Assembly: GCA_023548195.1 (NCBI GenBank)
Contig: JAJHZJ010000061.1
Coordinates: 4,608,297 to 4,672,296 of the forward strand
DNA from: Bettongia penicillata ogilbyi
Taxonomy: Eukaryota; Chordata; Mammalia; Diprotodontia; Potoroidae
Direction of reading: 5' to 3'
Length of the DNA: 64,000 nt
How positions within the stretch are numbered: position 1 is the stretch's first letter; each line of letters begins with the position of its first letter. Below are positions 22,563 to 34,589 of the stretch, piece by piece. A model generated the notes under the pieces. That model made no database searches. It worked only from the letters and a program-made list of their open reading frames with translations, and was not told the DNA's origin. The translations under genes were made by a program, and so were the position numbers.

Positions 22563-22885
22563 GACAGGGGACTCTCAAGTTCTCTCTGAAGAACTCTGGA
22601 ATTGATTGTATGACATGGGAAACACTGGCAAAGGACCACTCAGCATGGTTTCCAAATCAAAGAAGCACTGTGCTCTATGAATGAAGAAAAATTGCAGTAG
22701 CTCGAAAGAAACTTGAGATACGCAAATTTAGAGACATCTCTACTCCAAATGTTCATGTGGACCATTTGTGCCCTACCTGTGGTAGAGCTTTCTGAGTATC
22801 AGCCACAGTTGTACTCACTGTACCTTGACTCTGATATAATGAAGTCACTTTGGTCCTCTTTGAGAATGAAGGATAATAACTAACC
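22563..22885 (+). mobile_element. RTE LINE 3' fragment
   Basis: It matches the end of the 59650-61448 element. It includes the C-terminal zinc-finger start CPTCGRAF, where the sister copy reads YICGRACIGLISH, and the tail cactttggtcctctttgaga. Only the last part of the protein remains, with a stop right after CGRAF. Confidence 0.75.
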
Positions 22886-23065
22886 AACTCTGTTTTCGCA
22901 GAGGTCCATCCTCCCTAGTACCGAAAAGATGATCCAACCCCATCAAAGATAAAGAGGAAGAAGGAAAGATATGCATCATCTGACAGATACAGCAACCTTC
23001 AAGAAAATCATTTTCAACTATTTAATTCAACATCTTAAATTCCTGTATTAATTACTGTGTTTAAA

Positions 23066-23240
23066 TCAGTGGGATAGCATAGTGAATAGAGGACTGCCAT
23101 CGGAATTAGGATTAAATCTTGCCCTTGTGTGACAATGGGCAAGTCACTACTCTTGAAGACTTTAAGTTGCAGAGAAATTGCTAATCTTCATGGCTGAGAG
23201 TTTCCACAACAGAATTTCCATATACTGAAGAAAAGACTGC
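23066..23240 (+). repeat. Marsupial CORE-SINE with non-L2, non-RTE tail
   Basis: A CORE head (gtgggatagcatagtgaata, gacaatgggcaagtcacta) is followed by gactttaagttgcagagaaa and ttgctaatcttcatggctga. The same tail appears at 24600-24790 and reversed at 49115-49270. Confidence 0.65.
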
Positions 23241-24149
23241 TTGAAAGAAGACTGGAAGAAGAGTAAAGGCACAAAATCATGGCAAGGATTCAAAGAACAC
23301 AAAATTATCTTGACACATTAAAAAAAAAGCTTCTGTAACAGATCACAGGAACAGAAAATCTTTAAGGTTGTCATTTCATTTCATAACTCAAATTTTGAAA
23401 ACTTCATTTAGCTGATACAGATTGCTTGAGAATTAGCCTGGTGTTATCATTAGTCATAGACTTTAGGGAACACCCACTGATAACAATGTGAAACATTCAA
23501 TGCATTTACTGAAGGCTTCTGCTCACTGGATCATTAAGACATATTTCAAGGATGAGGTCATAAGTGTTGTGCAAGTCTAGAATTTATGGGGTGACTTTTA
23601 CTTTTGGGGAGTTCTGACATGTCTTTGGCAAAAACCTTCAGATGCCATGGATTGATGCCACTCAGAATCTTAGCTCAGGGATATGATCAGGTTGGAACAT
23701 GAATATGCTGCATTAGAATTCCAACCCTCTGATAGAAGGTAAGAGGGAAATAAGGTTATTTAAACAGTCCCTGCTTACATCGCAGCCATCCTTTAACGGA
23801 AACACTCTTCAATCCGTTAAAACTATCATTTGATCATCAAGTGTAGTTTTGTTCTCCCAATAAAACAAAAAGGCTGTGTTTAGACTATCTGAAGAAGCCA
23901 TCTGACTGAAAGCAGAAAACAAGCGTAATGTTATTATCTCTCTGTGTTGCTGCCTATGTAAAGGTTAGACTAAACCCTGAGGAAAGTGCATTAAAGGAGA
24001 GTGAGATGTTTGCAGGGTTATGTCTGTTTCCTCAAAATGTTGTAGGCTGCAGAACAAGGCTGTTGAGTCCTCCAGTGTTTTCAGATTTGTTTTAAAGTTT
24101 TTGCATGACTTTAGGCAAAGAAATAAATGTCCATCTTCCATTTGTTAGT
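23241..24149. other. Repeat-free block, possibly conserved
   Basis: No transposon seen. The stretch 23760-24110 has unusual CpG-containing words (catcgcagccatcc, ctttaacggaaac, caatccgttaaaac). The last two carry aacgga and its reverse tccgtt, 19 bases apart. No coding frame. Confidence 0.35.
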
Positions 24150-24500
24150 ATCACAGGAGTTCAGAATTGAAAGGGGCCTCAGAAATCACAAGCTGAGGTA
24201 TGAGTCTTTCTGCCACATACCTAAAACATGGTCAATCAGACTCCTCTTAAGGAGTGCAAGCTGAGGGAACCCATCTTCTTTTCACAGGCACCTCAAACGT
24301 GGGGGTAGGTCTAACTATCAGGAAGGTTGTTTTTTCTTATAGTAAGCCTAAATTTTCCTCTTCATTGCTTCAAATTCTGCTACCTGAATCCAGTCAGAAC
24401 AAGTCTAATCCCTCTTTCATAGAAGAATCCTTCTTGTACGTGACGATGGTTACTAAGTCTCCCTTAAGAATTCTCCAGTCTTCTCTTGCTACAGACTCAA
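24150..24500 (-). repeat. CR1/L3 LINE 3' end
   Basis: Reverse order: cacaggagttcagaattgaa, a short internal segment, then cagaacaagtctaatccctc and aagaattctccagtcttctc. These are typical L3 3' sequence. Confidence 0.65.
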
Positions 24501-24599
24501 TAGTAGTTTTCATGATTCTGGCTCTTCCAGATTGATTATCAAGTTATAATCAAATGTAAATAGTAACCTGTAGTAATATAAACACACCAAAAAAAAGTG

Positions 24600-24790
24600 T
24601 TACTAAATGGAAACTGTGTCAGCATTAGAGTTAGGAAAACTTGGATTCAGGCCTTGCCTTTGACACATAATGGCTCTCTAAGCCTGGGCAAATCATGGGC
24701 CCTCTCAGCGATTTCCAAGCAACAATCTAAAATTATGTTACAGGGTAGTTGCCAGTCTGCATCAGCGGAGGAGGAAGTTTTCACAACAGG
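24600..24790 (+). repeat. CORE-SINE, same tail family as 23066
   Basis: Head gtcagcattagagttaggaa, CORE gcctgggcaaatcatgggcc, tail agttgccagtctgcatcagc, then ggaggaggaagttttcac. Confidence 0.65.
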
Positions 24791-24867
24791 AGATCCAGAG
24801 ATGAAGCAAGCAAACATAGAATGTTATAATGCATATTATAAAGAATACTAAGCTAAGCATCAGAAGG

Positions 24868-25012
24868 CTCAGTTTCCTCATCCGAAAATGAGGATAAGAA
24901 TAGCACCCATCTCACAGGATTGTTATGAGGATGTTATGCTATCTCAAGTGAGATGACATTTGTATAGGACTTGGCAAACTATAAAGTTCTATTTAAATAG
25001 TAGCATTACTTT
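24868..25012 (+). repeat. MIR 3' half
   Basis: ctcagtttcctcatccgaaa, acccatctcacaggattgtt and ttggcaaactataaagttct follow MIR. Confidence 0.75.
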
Positions 25013-25017
25013 TAGAG

Positions 25018-25262
25018 CCAGCTATCTGGATAGAGAGAATTGAACCTAGAATCAAAAAGACCTGAATTTCAATCTGGTCTCAGACATGTTCTAGTTGTAT
25101 GACCCTAGATAAAGTCACTTAATTTCTCTCTGCCCCAGTTTCCTCACCTATAAATGCACATAATAATAACACCTATCTTCCAGGCCTATTGTAAAGAGAA
25201 AATGAGATATTTTAAAGCACTTTTCAAGCCTTAATATGCTATGTAAATGCAAATTATCTTTT
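25018..25262 (+). repeat. MIR/THER1, nearly complete
   Basis: Head agctatctggatagagagaa, CORE tgaccctagataaagtcact, then cagtttcctcacctataaat and an aaagcacttttcaagcctta end. Confidence 0.8.
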
Positions 25263-26842
25263 AAATTATTCCTAGAAGTGGAGTATACATTGAATTTCCA
25301 AGACCATTGTTCTTTACATCTCTTTGTGCTTTGGGTCTCCTTTTAAGTCAGGAGACATTTGACCTATCCATTTGCTTAAATGAGTGGTATGTAAAGCTTG
25401 GGCATCATCTGGGAGTTCTCCTCATATGCCATATGGAAGAGAGTATTGTGATCCAAGGAAACATGTAAATATTTTGGCAAATGGTATTAGGCAGCTTTTT
25501 TATGAAAAGAGGAAACTAGAAGACTGGGACTTTCTGGATGCCCCAAAGAGTTAAAAACTCCGAAAGAAAAAGTTGTGCAATTGAGCTAACATTATCAAGC
25601 ATTGTATGTCATACATGTCATTTACAATTCAGTGCACAGCTATTAATAGGAGCTACACTGAGTATCTGGAGAATGTTCAAGCCAAGCCCAGAACATTCAA
25701 TGAAATGTTACTGCCTAGCACCTGTGATACTTGACCTTCTATACTCACACTCAGAAACACGGCCATTGAATGATTTGATGTTGTCCAGGGTTAATGATAC
25801 ACTTTCCCAGGTCCTCTTGGCAATTGTTTATTTGATTTAGTGCCTATAATTTTCCTTTTCATTGGATACTGAGATCATATTGGAAGCCTCAGAAATGTAC
25901 TAATTATATGGAAAAGTGGTAACTTCTTAAAAAAGGAAGTTTTGGAAGTGACCCTCTAAACAGTAACCCTCATTATCCAGTTCTGCAGATGGTTACCATC
26001 ATTTCTCTACCAGATAAATGTACTGCATTCTTGTTGAGAATAAACATTTACAAGACAAGGAAATAGTATGTTGTCACGTAGGAAATAACGAGACTTTAAG
26101 TGGAAAAGTATATGATACAGTCAGGTTACTCTTATCCTTTCACAAATTTTCCATTCACGAGTCCACAACCTCCACTTGCCTCAAGTAGGTTGTAATACTG
26201 GTGATAGAGTTCATCTATACTGAGAGACATTAATCTATACTTGGAAAAGGCTTAACTACATTTAGGAGTTGAGGATACTACAACTCAGCCTATTATCATG
26301 TACCCTGCAAGTGCCTCTCACTAAGGCAAGACTAAAAGCTTCAAAGGCATCAGAAGTGTTGCTAATCCTTTCTATTGTTGACTTAATCTCCTGCTCCCTT
26401 CAAATCTACTTTCATTATTATTTTATACATTAGCTTTATGGATCCAGGTAGGAAGATGCAATTCTTAAAGAATTTATATTAATAAGACAAATTTATTCTG
26501 TTAAAAGATATAAGGTCCAGGACTTGTCATAAGGAATGTGGTAGCCTTCCAACTCTTCTAGTCTTTAGTGTTTATTATTGATAGGGCCACCCTCTCAACA
26601 TGAAGGCAAGAAAGACAGAGAAGGAGAAGGTGAAGAGGGAAGAGGAGGAGGAGAGGAAAATTGGTCACAGAAAGGTTCATCTTCCTTTATCACAGAAAAG
26701 TTTTTTTCTGCAGGGCACAATTTAGGAGTGAGATCACCAAAAAATAAAATATATGGAAATTCAAGAGGACCCACGATATCATAATGGATATCCTGGACAT
26801 GTAATATTTCCCATGTAATCTAGTAAACTAGCAAGAAGAATT
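25263..26842. other. Unassigned, repeat-poor; no gene
   Basis: No recognised repeat in 1.6 kb apart from a GGA-rich purine tract at 26600-26665. Frames of 100 codons (25538-25840) and 68 codons (26578-26784) show no family similarity. Confidence 0.45.
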
Positions 26843-26985
26843 TTAAGTTCATCTAATTCAACCCCTTCATTTTATAGTTAAGAAGACTGATATCCAAAAA
26901 GTCTAATTCACTTTCCAAAGGTGACATAGACAAGATTGGAATTCAGTAAGTCCTCTGATTCTATGTCCAATGATCTTTATAGTTC
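26843..26985 (-). repeat. MIR3
   Basis: gttcatctaattcaacccct, tcattttatagttaagaaga and a worn CORE (ttccaaaggtgacatagaca). Confidence 0.65.
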
Positions 26986-27725
26986 ACTGTTCTCTCACTC
27001 TACTTTCCTGGGCTCAGTTTTAACTGGTCTCTGACCCTGATGCAGACACTGAGATAGGATTCTTACTTCAATAAATGTAACCATGAATGAAAAGAGGACA
27101 AATGACTTATTGATTATTTTCTATAGATCTTTAATAGTTAAAACTTCTTTCACATCAAAATACAATGCTGGCAAGTTTCAGTGATTAAACTAAAAGGCTC
27201 TGTAATGGCAGAGCTGACCAAAGGTTTCTATTTCAAGACATTCTCTACGGATGTTCTGGAATATGTCCAGATGAGGCAAAGTCAGCAAAGAAAGTGCTTG
27301 GATATCTTTATATCTTCTGTCCCAAAAAATGACTGTGAGTGTCCTAGCATTGAGAAGGAAGCGTCGGAATGTAAATCCACTCTCACTTGCTAGCTACCCT
27401 GGTGGAAAATTGAATGAAAACAGCCTAAGAATTCCAAAGAAAGAATTCTGAACTATACAAAGTCTCCCTAAATTCCCCTCCATCAATTTACCACCAGGGA
27501 ATGGCTCAGTAATAAGACTTGCTTCAGAGTTAATGCTAGAGTTTCAGATTTTCCTAATTTTTTTGCCCATTTTAGTGAGCATGGAAGGCAATGTCCACAC
27601 AAACCAGCCCATAACAAGTTCTCTGACATTTGATGCTCATTTAAGCATATGTTGATATTTTGGGGGGTCATTAAAAATCCAGTTCATTTCTAACCAATAA
27701 ATGTCAACTGCACTTCCCACAATGC
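26986..27725. other. Unassigned, no gene seen
   Basis: No recognised repeat. A 70-codon plus frame at 27181-27393 has no known similarity. Confidence 0.4.
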
Positions 27726-27775
27726 AGGGGTGTGTGTGTGTGTGTGTGTGTCTGTGTCTGTGTCTGTGTATATCT
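27726..27775. repeat. (TG)n with TGTGTC variants
   Basis: A TG run is followed by three ctgtgt units and gtatatctatctc. Confidence 0.9.
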
Positions 27776-27924
27776 ATCTCATGTCTTCCTAACTCCAGGG
27801 CTAGAATTTGTGTGACTAACTTGGAATACAAATAAGCTTTCAGATAGAAATTGTGTCTTCCTTTTCCATTGCCCATAGCACTAAGCACTGATTTCTACCT
27901 ATGGTGGGCACTAGATCAAGAATA

Positions 27925-29265
27925 ACGGTAGTAAACATGTTTGAATGCCAGCTATCTGTAGGGCATTCTGCTAAGTGCCCTGCCCTCAAAGAGCTTAAAA
28001 TCTAACAGGAGAGATGATATGGGAACACAAAGAAATGTAATACAGGATGACATATTAGTGTGTTGGTGAAATACAAAATGCTCTGGCTTTTGAAGAAAGA
28101 GAGTTTACCTTTAAATTGGAATTAAGGAAACTATCAAGAATCTAAACAGAACCTTGAAGGATTTCAACAGGTGAGAATGACATGTTTGGGGGACTGGGGG
28201 TGCTGACCCAGTTACCTTGAGTACTGCAAGCAAAGGTAATGAGACTGGAAAGGTCAAAATGAGACTGGAGAATAGAGAGTAGTCAATTTTCCCTCTAGTA
28301 TATAGGGGGCAGAATTAGCTTGAAAAGGTATGTGGGAGCCAGATTTGGAAAGGTCTTCAGAGTCAGTTAAGCAGTTTGGAAAATGTTCTGTAGGCAGTGG
28401 GGAACCACTTGAGGTTTTTAAATAACATAGTACTATACTAATTAGGATATTATCAGCATAGTGAAGATGAGTATAATTAGCCTCTGAACTCTGGTGATGG
28501 TGGTTGTGGGAAAAGGGGATGGAGATGAGAGATGAGAGATAAAATCAGCACAGATATATGGAGCAATTTGGGGCGGGGGAGAGATACATACAGCAGATAG
28601 AGAGCTGGGCTCAGTCAGGAAGACTGGGTTGAATTCTACCTTTGGCATTCACCATCAATTTGCATATCTTTCCTAAAAAAAAAAAAAAAAAGAAAAAAGT
28701 CAATTACAACTTCCAGATTTTGAGCCTAACAGGAAGCATTAGTAGTACCATAAATAGAAATAGAGAAATTAGGAAATGTGAGGAAAGATGATAGGTTCAG
28801 TTTTAGACATGTAGAGCTTGAAATGCTAATGAAACCCATAAGGTGAAGGTATTCATCAGGCAACTAGAAATGTGAGACCAAAGGCCAGAGAAGTCAGGGT
28901 TGGAGAGAGGTTTGAGAGTCATCCTCATAGAGGTTCTCATTGAAGACATGGGATTAGATGATATACAGGAGAAAAATATAGAGAGAATAGGAGTAAGGCC
29001 AGAAACTTGGGGGAAAGGATAATTGTTCACATTTTGGGGAGAGGGTGAGGAAAAAGGAATGCTATAAAAGGAAAGAGAAAAAGGTGACAGAGACTCAGAA
29101 TGAAAACCAGAACATATACAGTGCCACTGAAATGGAAGGAAAATAAAATTTAAAGGAAATGGGTGCCCAATAGTAAAAGCTAAAGAGGACAGGCAGGATG
29201 GAAGATTTGAAAAGACAATTAAATATGATAAATGGGATATTTGGAGTATCTTTAGTCATTCAAAT
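27925..29265 (-). repeat. L2 LINE, antisense, patchy
   Basis: Reverse L2 from its 3' end (ctgccctcaaagagcttaaa) through gttctgtaggcagtggggaa and the coding region (ttcagttttagacatgtaga, reverse of the CAAACTTAACATGTCC-type L2 segment), then gagagtcatcctcatagagg. A truncated CORE-SINE with a poly-A run interrupts it at about 28595-28698. Many stops. Confidence 0.65.
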
Positions 29266-29276
29266 AGAATGGGATT

Positions 29277-29316
29277 GCACACACACACACACACAGCTGG
29301 AAACACACACACAACT
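29277..29316. repeat. (AC)n, two short runs
   Basis: Two CA runs are separated by agctggaa, at the left edge of a MIR3. Confidence 0.85.
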
Positions 29317-29488
29317 GGAAAGGAACTCAGACATCATCGAGCCTAAACACGTCATTGTGTAGATGAGGAAACTTCTAAGGAATTTAAATGACTTGTTCAA
29401 GGTCACATAGGTGGTAATAATCAGAGATGAAATTTGACAGTCCTCTGTCACCAGGACCATTGTTCTAGCCATTGTGCAATACTGTCCC
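29310..29488 (-). repeat. MIR3
   Basis: aactggaaaggaactcagac (tail), tgtgtagatgaggaaacttc, acttgttcaaggtcacatag and the head end tagccattgtgcaatactgt. Confidence 0.75.
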
Positions 29489-29909
29489 TTAATAGTGGTA
29501 TCAGAAATCCGAATTCCTACAAAAGTGGTAAGGAAGTAAAGGTGACAATTTAAGAATTTTATGAAGGAAGGGGAATGGAGAGAGTAGGTAATAGATAGCT
29601 TGAGATGGATAAAGCATTGTGGACAAACTGTACGTGGCTATAGTCTGCAAGGATACATTTCAGAGTGACTGAGCAATTTATTGATTCAGAAAATTTCTGT
29701 AGAAGATTCTTTTGATTTCTGGCCTGACAGTACTTCATCAATGGCCCTATGGAATGGCCATTGTATTGTTAATAAACTGACATTCACATTGAACCTTTTT
29801 TTCTTTCTATCTCATCAAAATCAGGAAAAACTGGTTCTCTGAAGAAATCTTTCTTCTCTAGGGACCCTCACTTGTACTAGCTCTACCTTTTGTCATGTTC
29901 TTTACACAA
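29489..29909. other. Unassigned, no gene seen
   Basis: No recognised repeat or coding similarity. Confidence 0.4.
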
Positions 29910-29972
29910 GCCAGGAGGAGGTGTGCTCCTTGGTTTTACCATCATTATCCAACAATTTCTCTTCTTTTGAAG

Positions 29973-30001
29973 TTCTTCTCTCTCTCTCTCTCTCTCTCTC
30001 A

Positions 30002-30033
<32 letters not shown>

Positions 30034-30034
30034 C
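29973..30034. repeat. (CT)n(TA)n microsatellite
   Basis: About 25 CT units with one cact break, then about eight TA units. Confidence 0.95.
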
Positions 30035-30265
30035 ATCCCTTCCCCATCCTGGGGGCAGTTTTCCCCGGCACTCACCCTTCTCCCCACCGCCCCATGTTCC
30101 ATTTATTTCAGATCATTCTTTTTCCTTTCACAAGGAGTTTAGTATGCCAAATTTACAATCTTCCTCTCCACCTGAAAATCCAGCTCTTATACTTAGAGAC
30201 TTCAAAATACTGTCCTGGTTGATTCCCCTTTATATACTTATTTTTTAATTTATTTTAAACTTAAA

Positions 30266-30350
30266 CACTAAAACTTAAATACAAAATAAGAAAAGGAAGC
30301 ATATTATAAACTTGAATAACTAAAACTTAAATATAAAATAAGAAAAGAAA
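30266..30350. repeat. Two-copy direct duplication, about 51-bp period
   Basis: ctaaaacttaaatacaaaat at 30267 and ctaaaacttaaatataaaat at 30320 are each followed by aagaaaag. A local A-rich duplication. Confidence 0.75.
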
Positions 30351-30461
30351 TTCAAATTCCACACAATTGAAATTCCAACTCTAGATTATTCCCACTTTAC
30401 TCTTCCTCCTCTTCATATTTCATCCTGCTGAACAATGCCGGAAGAAGTCATACAACTGTGT

Positions 30462-30716
30462 TGACTATTGTGATTCAGTTATTTTAGCTGTGTCCAACTT
30501 TGTGATGTTTTCTTGGCAAAGATACTGGACTGGTTTGACTGATTTGCCATTTCCTTCTCCAACTCATTTTACAGATGAAAAAACTAAGGCAATAAGTAAG
30601 TGACTTGCCCAGGGTCACACAGCTAGTAAGTATCAGAGGTCAGGTTTGAATTCAAGAAGATGAGTCTTCTTGACTTCAGGGCCCATGCTCTATCCACTGC
30701 ACCACCTGGCTACCCT
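30462..30716 (-). repeat. MAR1 CORE-SINE inside L2
   Basis: tcttggcaaagatactggac, ccatttccttctccaactca, the CORE and tctatccactgcaccacctg. Complete. L2 sequence lies on both sides. Confidence 0.85.
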
Positions 30717-31102
30717 GTTGACCAAGTCTATTCCAAATTTATCTAATCTCAGTTGGCCCTCACTGTACCACACCAATTGTTTTATTCTCTGATTCTTCAC
30801 TGAACTCCCCACAGCATCTTTTCCAAACCATCTTTACCCTCTTCAAGTATGTACTTACATTAACTCTCTCCCTCCCTCATAGTAGAAGATTTGGCTTTAT
30901 ACCTCACCTAAAATATTGAGGCCCTCAGTCAAATGCTCTTTTCTCCCCATTTTTACACCAGAAATCCCCTCACCATCATCTCTTATACCCTCTTCCTTTG
31001 CTCTACTTTTACAGGAAGAGGTGGTACTTCTTATCATAGCCAAAGCATCGTCTATCTTCCTCTGCCTCTGGTCCCATTCTTTCCCTGCTCCTCCTCAGTA
31101 AG

Positions 31103-31255
31103 ATAGCTGTGTGACCATGAGAGAACTCCTTATCCTCTCTGAGCCTTACATCTGCAAAATAAGGATAATAATACCTGCCAGACCTACTTCATGGGATTGT
31201 TTTAAAGTTCAAATTTTATATATCAGCCACTGTGTGAAAGCTGTAGGACTATTTA
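31103..31255 (+). repeat. MIR 3' two-thirds
   Basis: gctgtgtgaccatgagagaa, ctgagccttacatctgcaaa and ataataatacctgccagacc follow MIR. Confidence 0.7.
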
Positions 31256-31274
31256 AAGGTCAATTTATATCGGG

Positions 31275-31455
31275 AGCTGTGGTTGCAAAGCACTTTAAAT
31301 GAATCAATTCATTTCATGACAACCCTGTGAAAGAGGAAAATACAAGTACCTGTCCCCATTTTGCAGCTTAGGAAACTGAGAAGCACAGTGATTAAATGAC
31401 TTTCCTGAGGTCTCGCAGTTAATGGTATCAGAATTGAGACTGACCTAGGTCCTCC
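31275..31455 (-). repeat. MIR, antisense
   Basis: gcaaagcactttaaatgaat, ccattttgcagcttaggaaa and gactttcctgaggtctcgca. It sits tail to tail with the previous MIR. Confidence 0.7.
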
Positions 31456-32779
31456 TATTCTGTGTTGAGAGTTCTTACTATCTTTCTTTCCAAGTACACT
31501 GAAATGTCTTGGGTGACCACCAGAAGCACATATAGGATTGTATCTCTCAAATACTCATTCTGGGAAGTGAATGAAAGCAACCACATCCTTCTAATTTCAT
31601 AAAGGCTGGTATTTATTTGATGCACACACCCAGGGTACTGATAATCTTCTGGTGTCTTCATGAAGCATGGTGGTATAACAGCAGTAGCTTTGACTCTCCT
31701 AGACAAGGCCAAGGAAAAACATAAACAAATATGCATGTTTATATCTCAACTGATTCATAATGAATTGCCTCTCTCTGCTGCAAAAGGAAGATAGAGATCA
31801 GTCTATCTTGGGAGCCTGGCATTATACTGCTTGAGTAGTGAAACAAAGCAAGAAAGGTTTAATAAAGCAGAGACATTCCTCTCTTGTATCTGCTGTACTC
31901 CAGCCAAATGAAGCCTGTGAGAGAGAGTGGAGAATGACTGGGGATTCTTAGATTCTTGATGGGGGTTGCTTGGGGGTAAAGCTGAATTGTACAATCTGTT
32001 TCAGCATGTGTCTATATAGGCTAAGGCCCACCTTAGATCATGGTGGGTGGGAGAAAATTCCATATTCCTGACTGCCTTCTCCCCTCCAAAAAAATAAATA
32101 ATCACTTTGCCTTCCCCCCCCCCCAAAACCTTTGAGAAAGGGTCCTTGGACAAGGATGGCATGGCATGCAGGTCACAAAATAGGGGGTAGATTGTAGATG
32201 AAACTATGAAAGAACTGTCCAAAACAAAATGATGAAATCTTATTGAGTGGCTGGTCTGAATCTTTGCTAAAGGATTAAATATGCTGTATTTTGTAATAAG
32301 TATCATCAAATTCACCTTTCTCTAAACTCAGGAGGAAATCAGGGGAGAAAAGAAGGGAGGAGAGGAGTCAAAGCTTAAAGGAGAAGAAAGAAAAAGAAGA
32401 GAGGGTGAATGTTTGCCAAGTGGAACAAGTCTCTGAGGTCTCATTAACACAAGTAGGAATAAGCCAAATTTGAGCACAGTCAGGAAGAAGATATGTGACT
32501 CAAAGACTAATGGGTGAGGGATTTAGGGTCTAAAATTTTCAACTTGGATCTGCAGTAGCTACACCCACTTGTGGGACTCTGGAAAAGTCACTTCATTCCT
32601 CTGCTCTCCCAGAGTCACTCCTTAGAAGCAGACAATAAGAACTTGCCTCCTGGAGCTGCAGAGAGAAAGAGCCCATAAAAAAGCTACCATGAAGTCTACT
32701 GCAAATAGCCAGCAGTTGTATAAATGAGGAAGGATAAACTAGGGCCCAATTTCAGGCCTATCCAATAAAACAAAAGACT
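31456..32779. other. Unassigned; weak MIR at 32550-32660
   Basis: No gene. The piece at 32550-32660 (gggactctggaaaagtcact) is a plausible worn MIR. A C-run lies at 32114-32125. Confidence 0.4.
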
Positions 32780-33565
32780 TTCATTTTCAGAGGCCCTGTT
32801 TGTAATTTCTATTCATATCCCTTTATAACCAAGTGAGATGGATCCTGTATTAGTTATCTGAGAGCCTTTGCAAAGGCTCCCAAGTTTGTTGTCACATTAA
32901 AAACAAGTTAAAGATTTACAGAGTAAGATAACGCTTCTGAAATAATGGAGCCAATGACAGAGGCAATGAAACAGTATTGATTTTTCAGCTGCAATTCCCA
33001 AGTTCTTCAGGGCTCAGAAAACCATTTTTTAAAGTAGCTCTATTTCCTTTTTCTGCTTCATTTCTATTCTTTTTATGAGTTTGAAAGCATTAGGAAAATT
33101 GACTCCTCGCTACATTTTTATTATAAACCCAACTTCATCTTGCTACTCGTCTGTCTGTTGTGAAATTTAAAGCAGATAGAAGGGAGAAACAACAGGATTC
33201 TCATAAGATATGCTTTAGTTCATTTCTAGGCTTTTGTAGAGTAAAACTCCTATCTTAAAAGACACAAAGTGCTATTTAAATTATGGCAGCTATGTTCTAA
33301 ATTTGGCCCTAAATAGGACTGTCCGTGTTTTAAGGATGACCAGAAGCTCTATTTTCTCTTCTAAACAAACATGAAAGTGCATCCCTAGGAAAGAGTAAAT
33401 ATAGAATATTTGGTTATTAGTTTAAAGTGAAAACAATCTGTAATTCCAATCACCAACCAGGGTCCCAGCTGCCTTATCTTATCTTACTGGGCACACAACA
33501 CTTACCTACAAATATGTCCTAACAGGGGCACTTGGATAAAGCCATAACTAGGAATTTTTTCCTAG
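32780..33565. promoter_or_regulatory. Repeat-free block, possible regulatory element
   Basis: No transposon seen over about 790 bp. A tandem GATA-type site (ttatcttatctta) lies at 33474-33486. The block is AT-rich with no long frame. A regulatory role is an inference from the lack of repeats and the paired GATA motif only. Confidence 0.25.
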
Positions 33566-34186
33566 TTGTACAGAACGAGAACTTCAAGTTATACCCAAGT
33601 AAGTAGTATAAATAGTATCCATAGTTGGGGGGAAAGATAGGGGCATAAGAATGCTCTGTGGAAAAATATAGAATTTGGGGCACCAGCATAAGGCCATGGG
33701 GAGGGGGAAGTGGCAGTACAGGGAAGTTGGTGACCTACTTTGATTAATTATTCTTGCTAACCAGGTGCTAAATGTTATTATTTCTACATGGCTAAATGTA
33801 TGCAAGTGGCATCATAACCCTTCAAATTTGGTGCCCTCTGACTTTGTCATCTTGGAACAATGTCCTACTCACCATGTCCTAGTTATGACTCTGCCCTAGA
33901 ACCAACACGTTCCCTACAGAGAGGAGAGCTAAGGATCGAGGACCATAGTTCAGATGGCTCACCTTCACTGCTAGGCATACTAGAATTTTGAATACCATTT
34001 CAAGGGAAGAGATTTTTGCTTTGTTCACTATAACAAAATCCCCCACTTCACAACCCAAAGTTCTTGGGGCTCATTCACCTGTGGTTAAGTCTTTGCTTTG
34101 AGATTCTAAGCCACAACTCATTTCCTCTATCCTTGGCTCCTTGCATTTGGAGTCCCTACTTCTGGCTTGCATCTTCACTGGCTCAC
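33566..34186. other. Unassigned, no gene seen
   Basis: No repeat or protein similarity recognised up to the target duplication of the next SINE. Confidence 0.4.
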
Positions 34187-34199
34187 TACCTTATCTCCT

Positions 34200-34516
34200 G
34201 GGACAGGCTAGGTGGTGCAGTGGATAGAGCAGTACAGGAGTCAGGAGGACCTGAGTTCAAATCTCACCTCAGAGAGGTGACACTTGACACTCATTAGCTG
34301 TGTGACCTTGGGCAAGTCACTTAAGCCTAATTGCCTCATCCTGGCTCATCTCCAGTTATCCTGATGAGTATCTGGTCACTGGATTCAGATGGCTCTGGAG
34401 GAGAAGTGAGGTTGGTGACCTGCACAGCCCTCCCTCACTCAAAACAAAGTCAAGTGCAAGTCATGTCATCATTCCTCTGATGGCATGGTCTTCTTCAGCA
34501 GTGAAGGATGAACATA
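34200..34516 (+). mobile_element. Young CORE-SINE, WALLSI/WSINE-like, intact
   Basis: The tRNA-like head (gctaggtggtgcagtggata), the CORE (gtgaccttgggcaagtcact) and a tail with ctgatggcatggtcttcttc and agtgaaggatgaac are complete. A perfect 13-bp target duplication, taccttatctcct, flanks it at 34187-34199 and 34517-34529. It resembles the copy at 40313-40626 closely. Low decay and perfect flanks mark it as one of the youngest insertions here. Confidence 0.9.
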
Positions 34517-34589
34517 TACCTTATCTCCTATAGTCAACCTGGGTATTCACTTATCACCAACCTACTCTGCTGTGATGCTCCTCTTGCCT

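Larger units (their letters stand above)
29910..31100 (+). mobile_element. L2 LINE, coding part, interrupted
   Basis: In plus, 30130-30235 covers the end of the endonuclease (PALILRDFKI for an LLLLGDFNI motif). The region 30960-31100 reads near LLQEEVVLLIIAKASS, the segment before the RT core. A (CT)n(TA)n tract, a small duplication (30266-30350) and a MAR1 (30462-30716) interrupt it. No intact frame survives. Confidence 0.65.

Noticed and set aside
29895..30248. Ser-Leu-rich 117-codon frame as a secreted protein
   Set aside because: It is produced by a (CT)n tract inside a decayed L2 endonuclease region.
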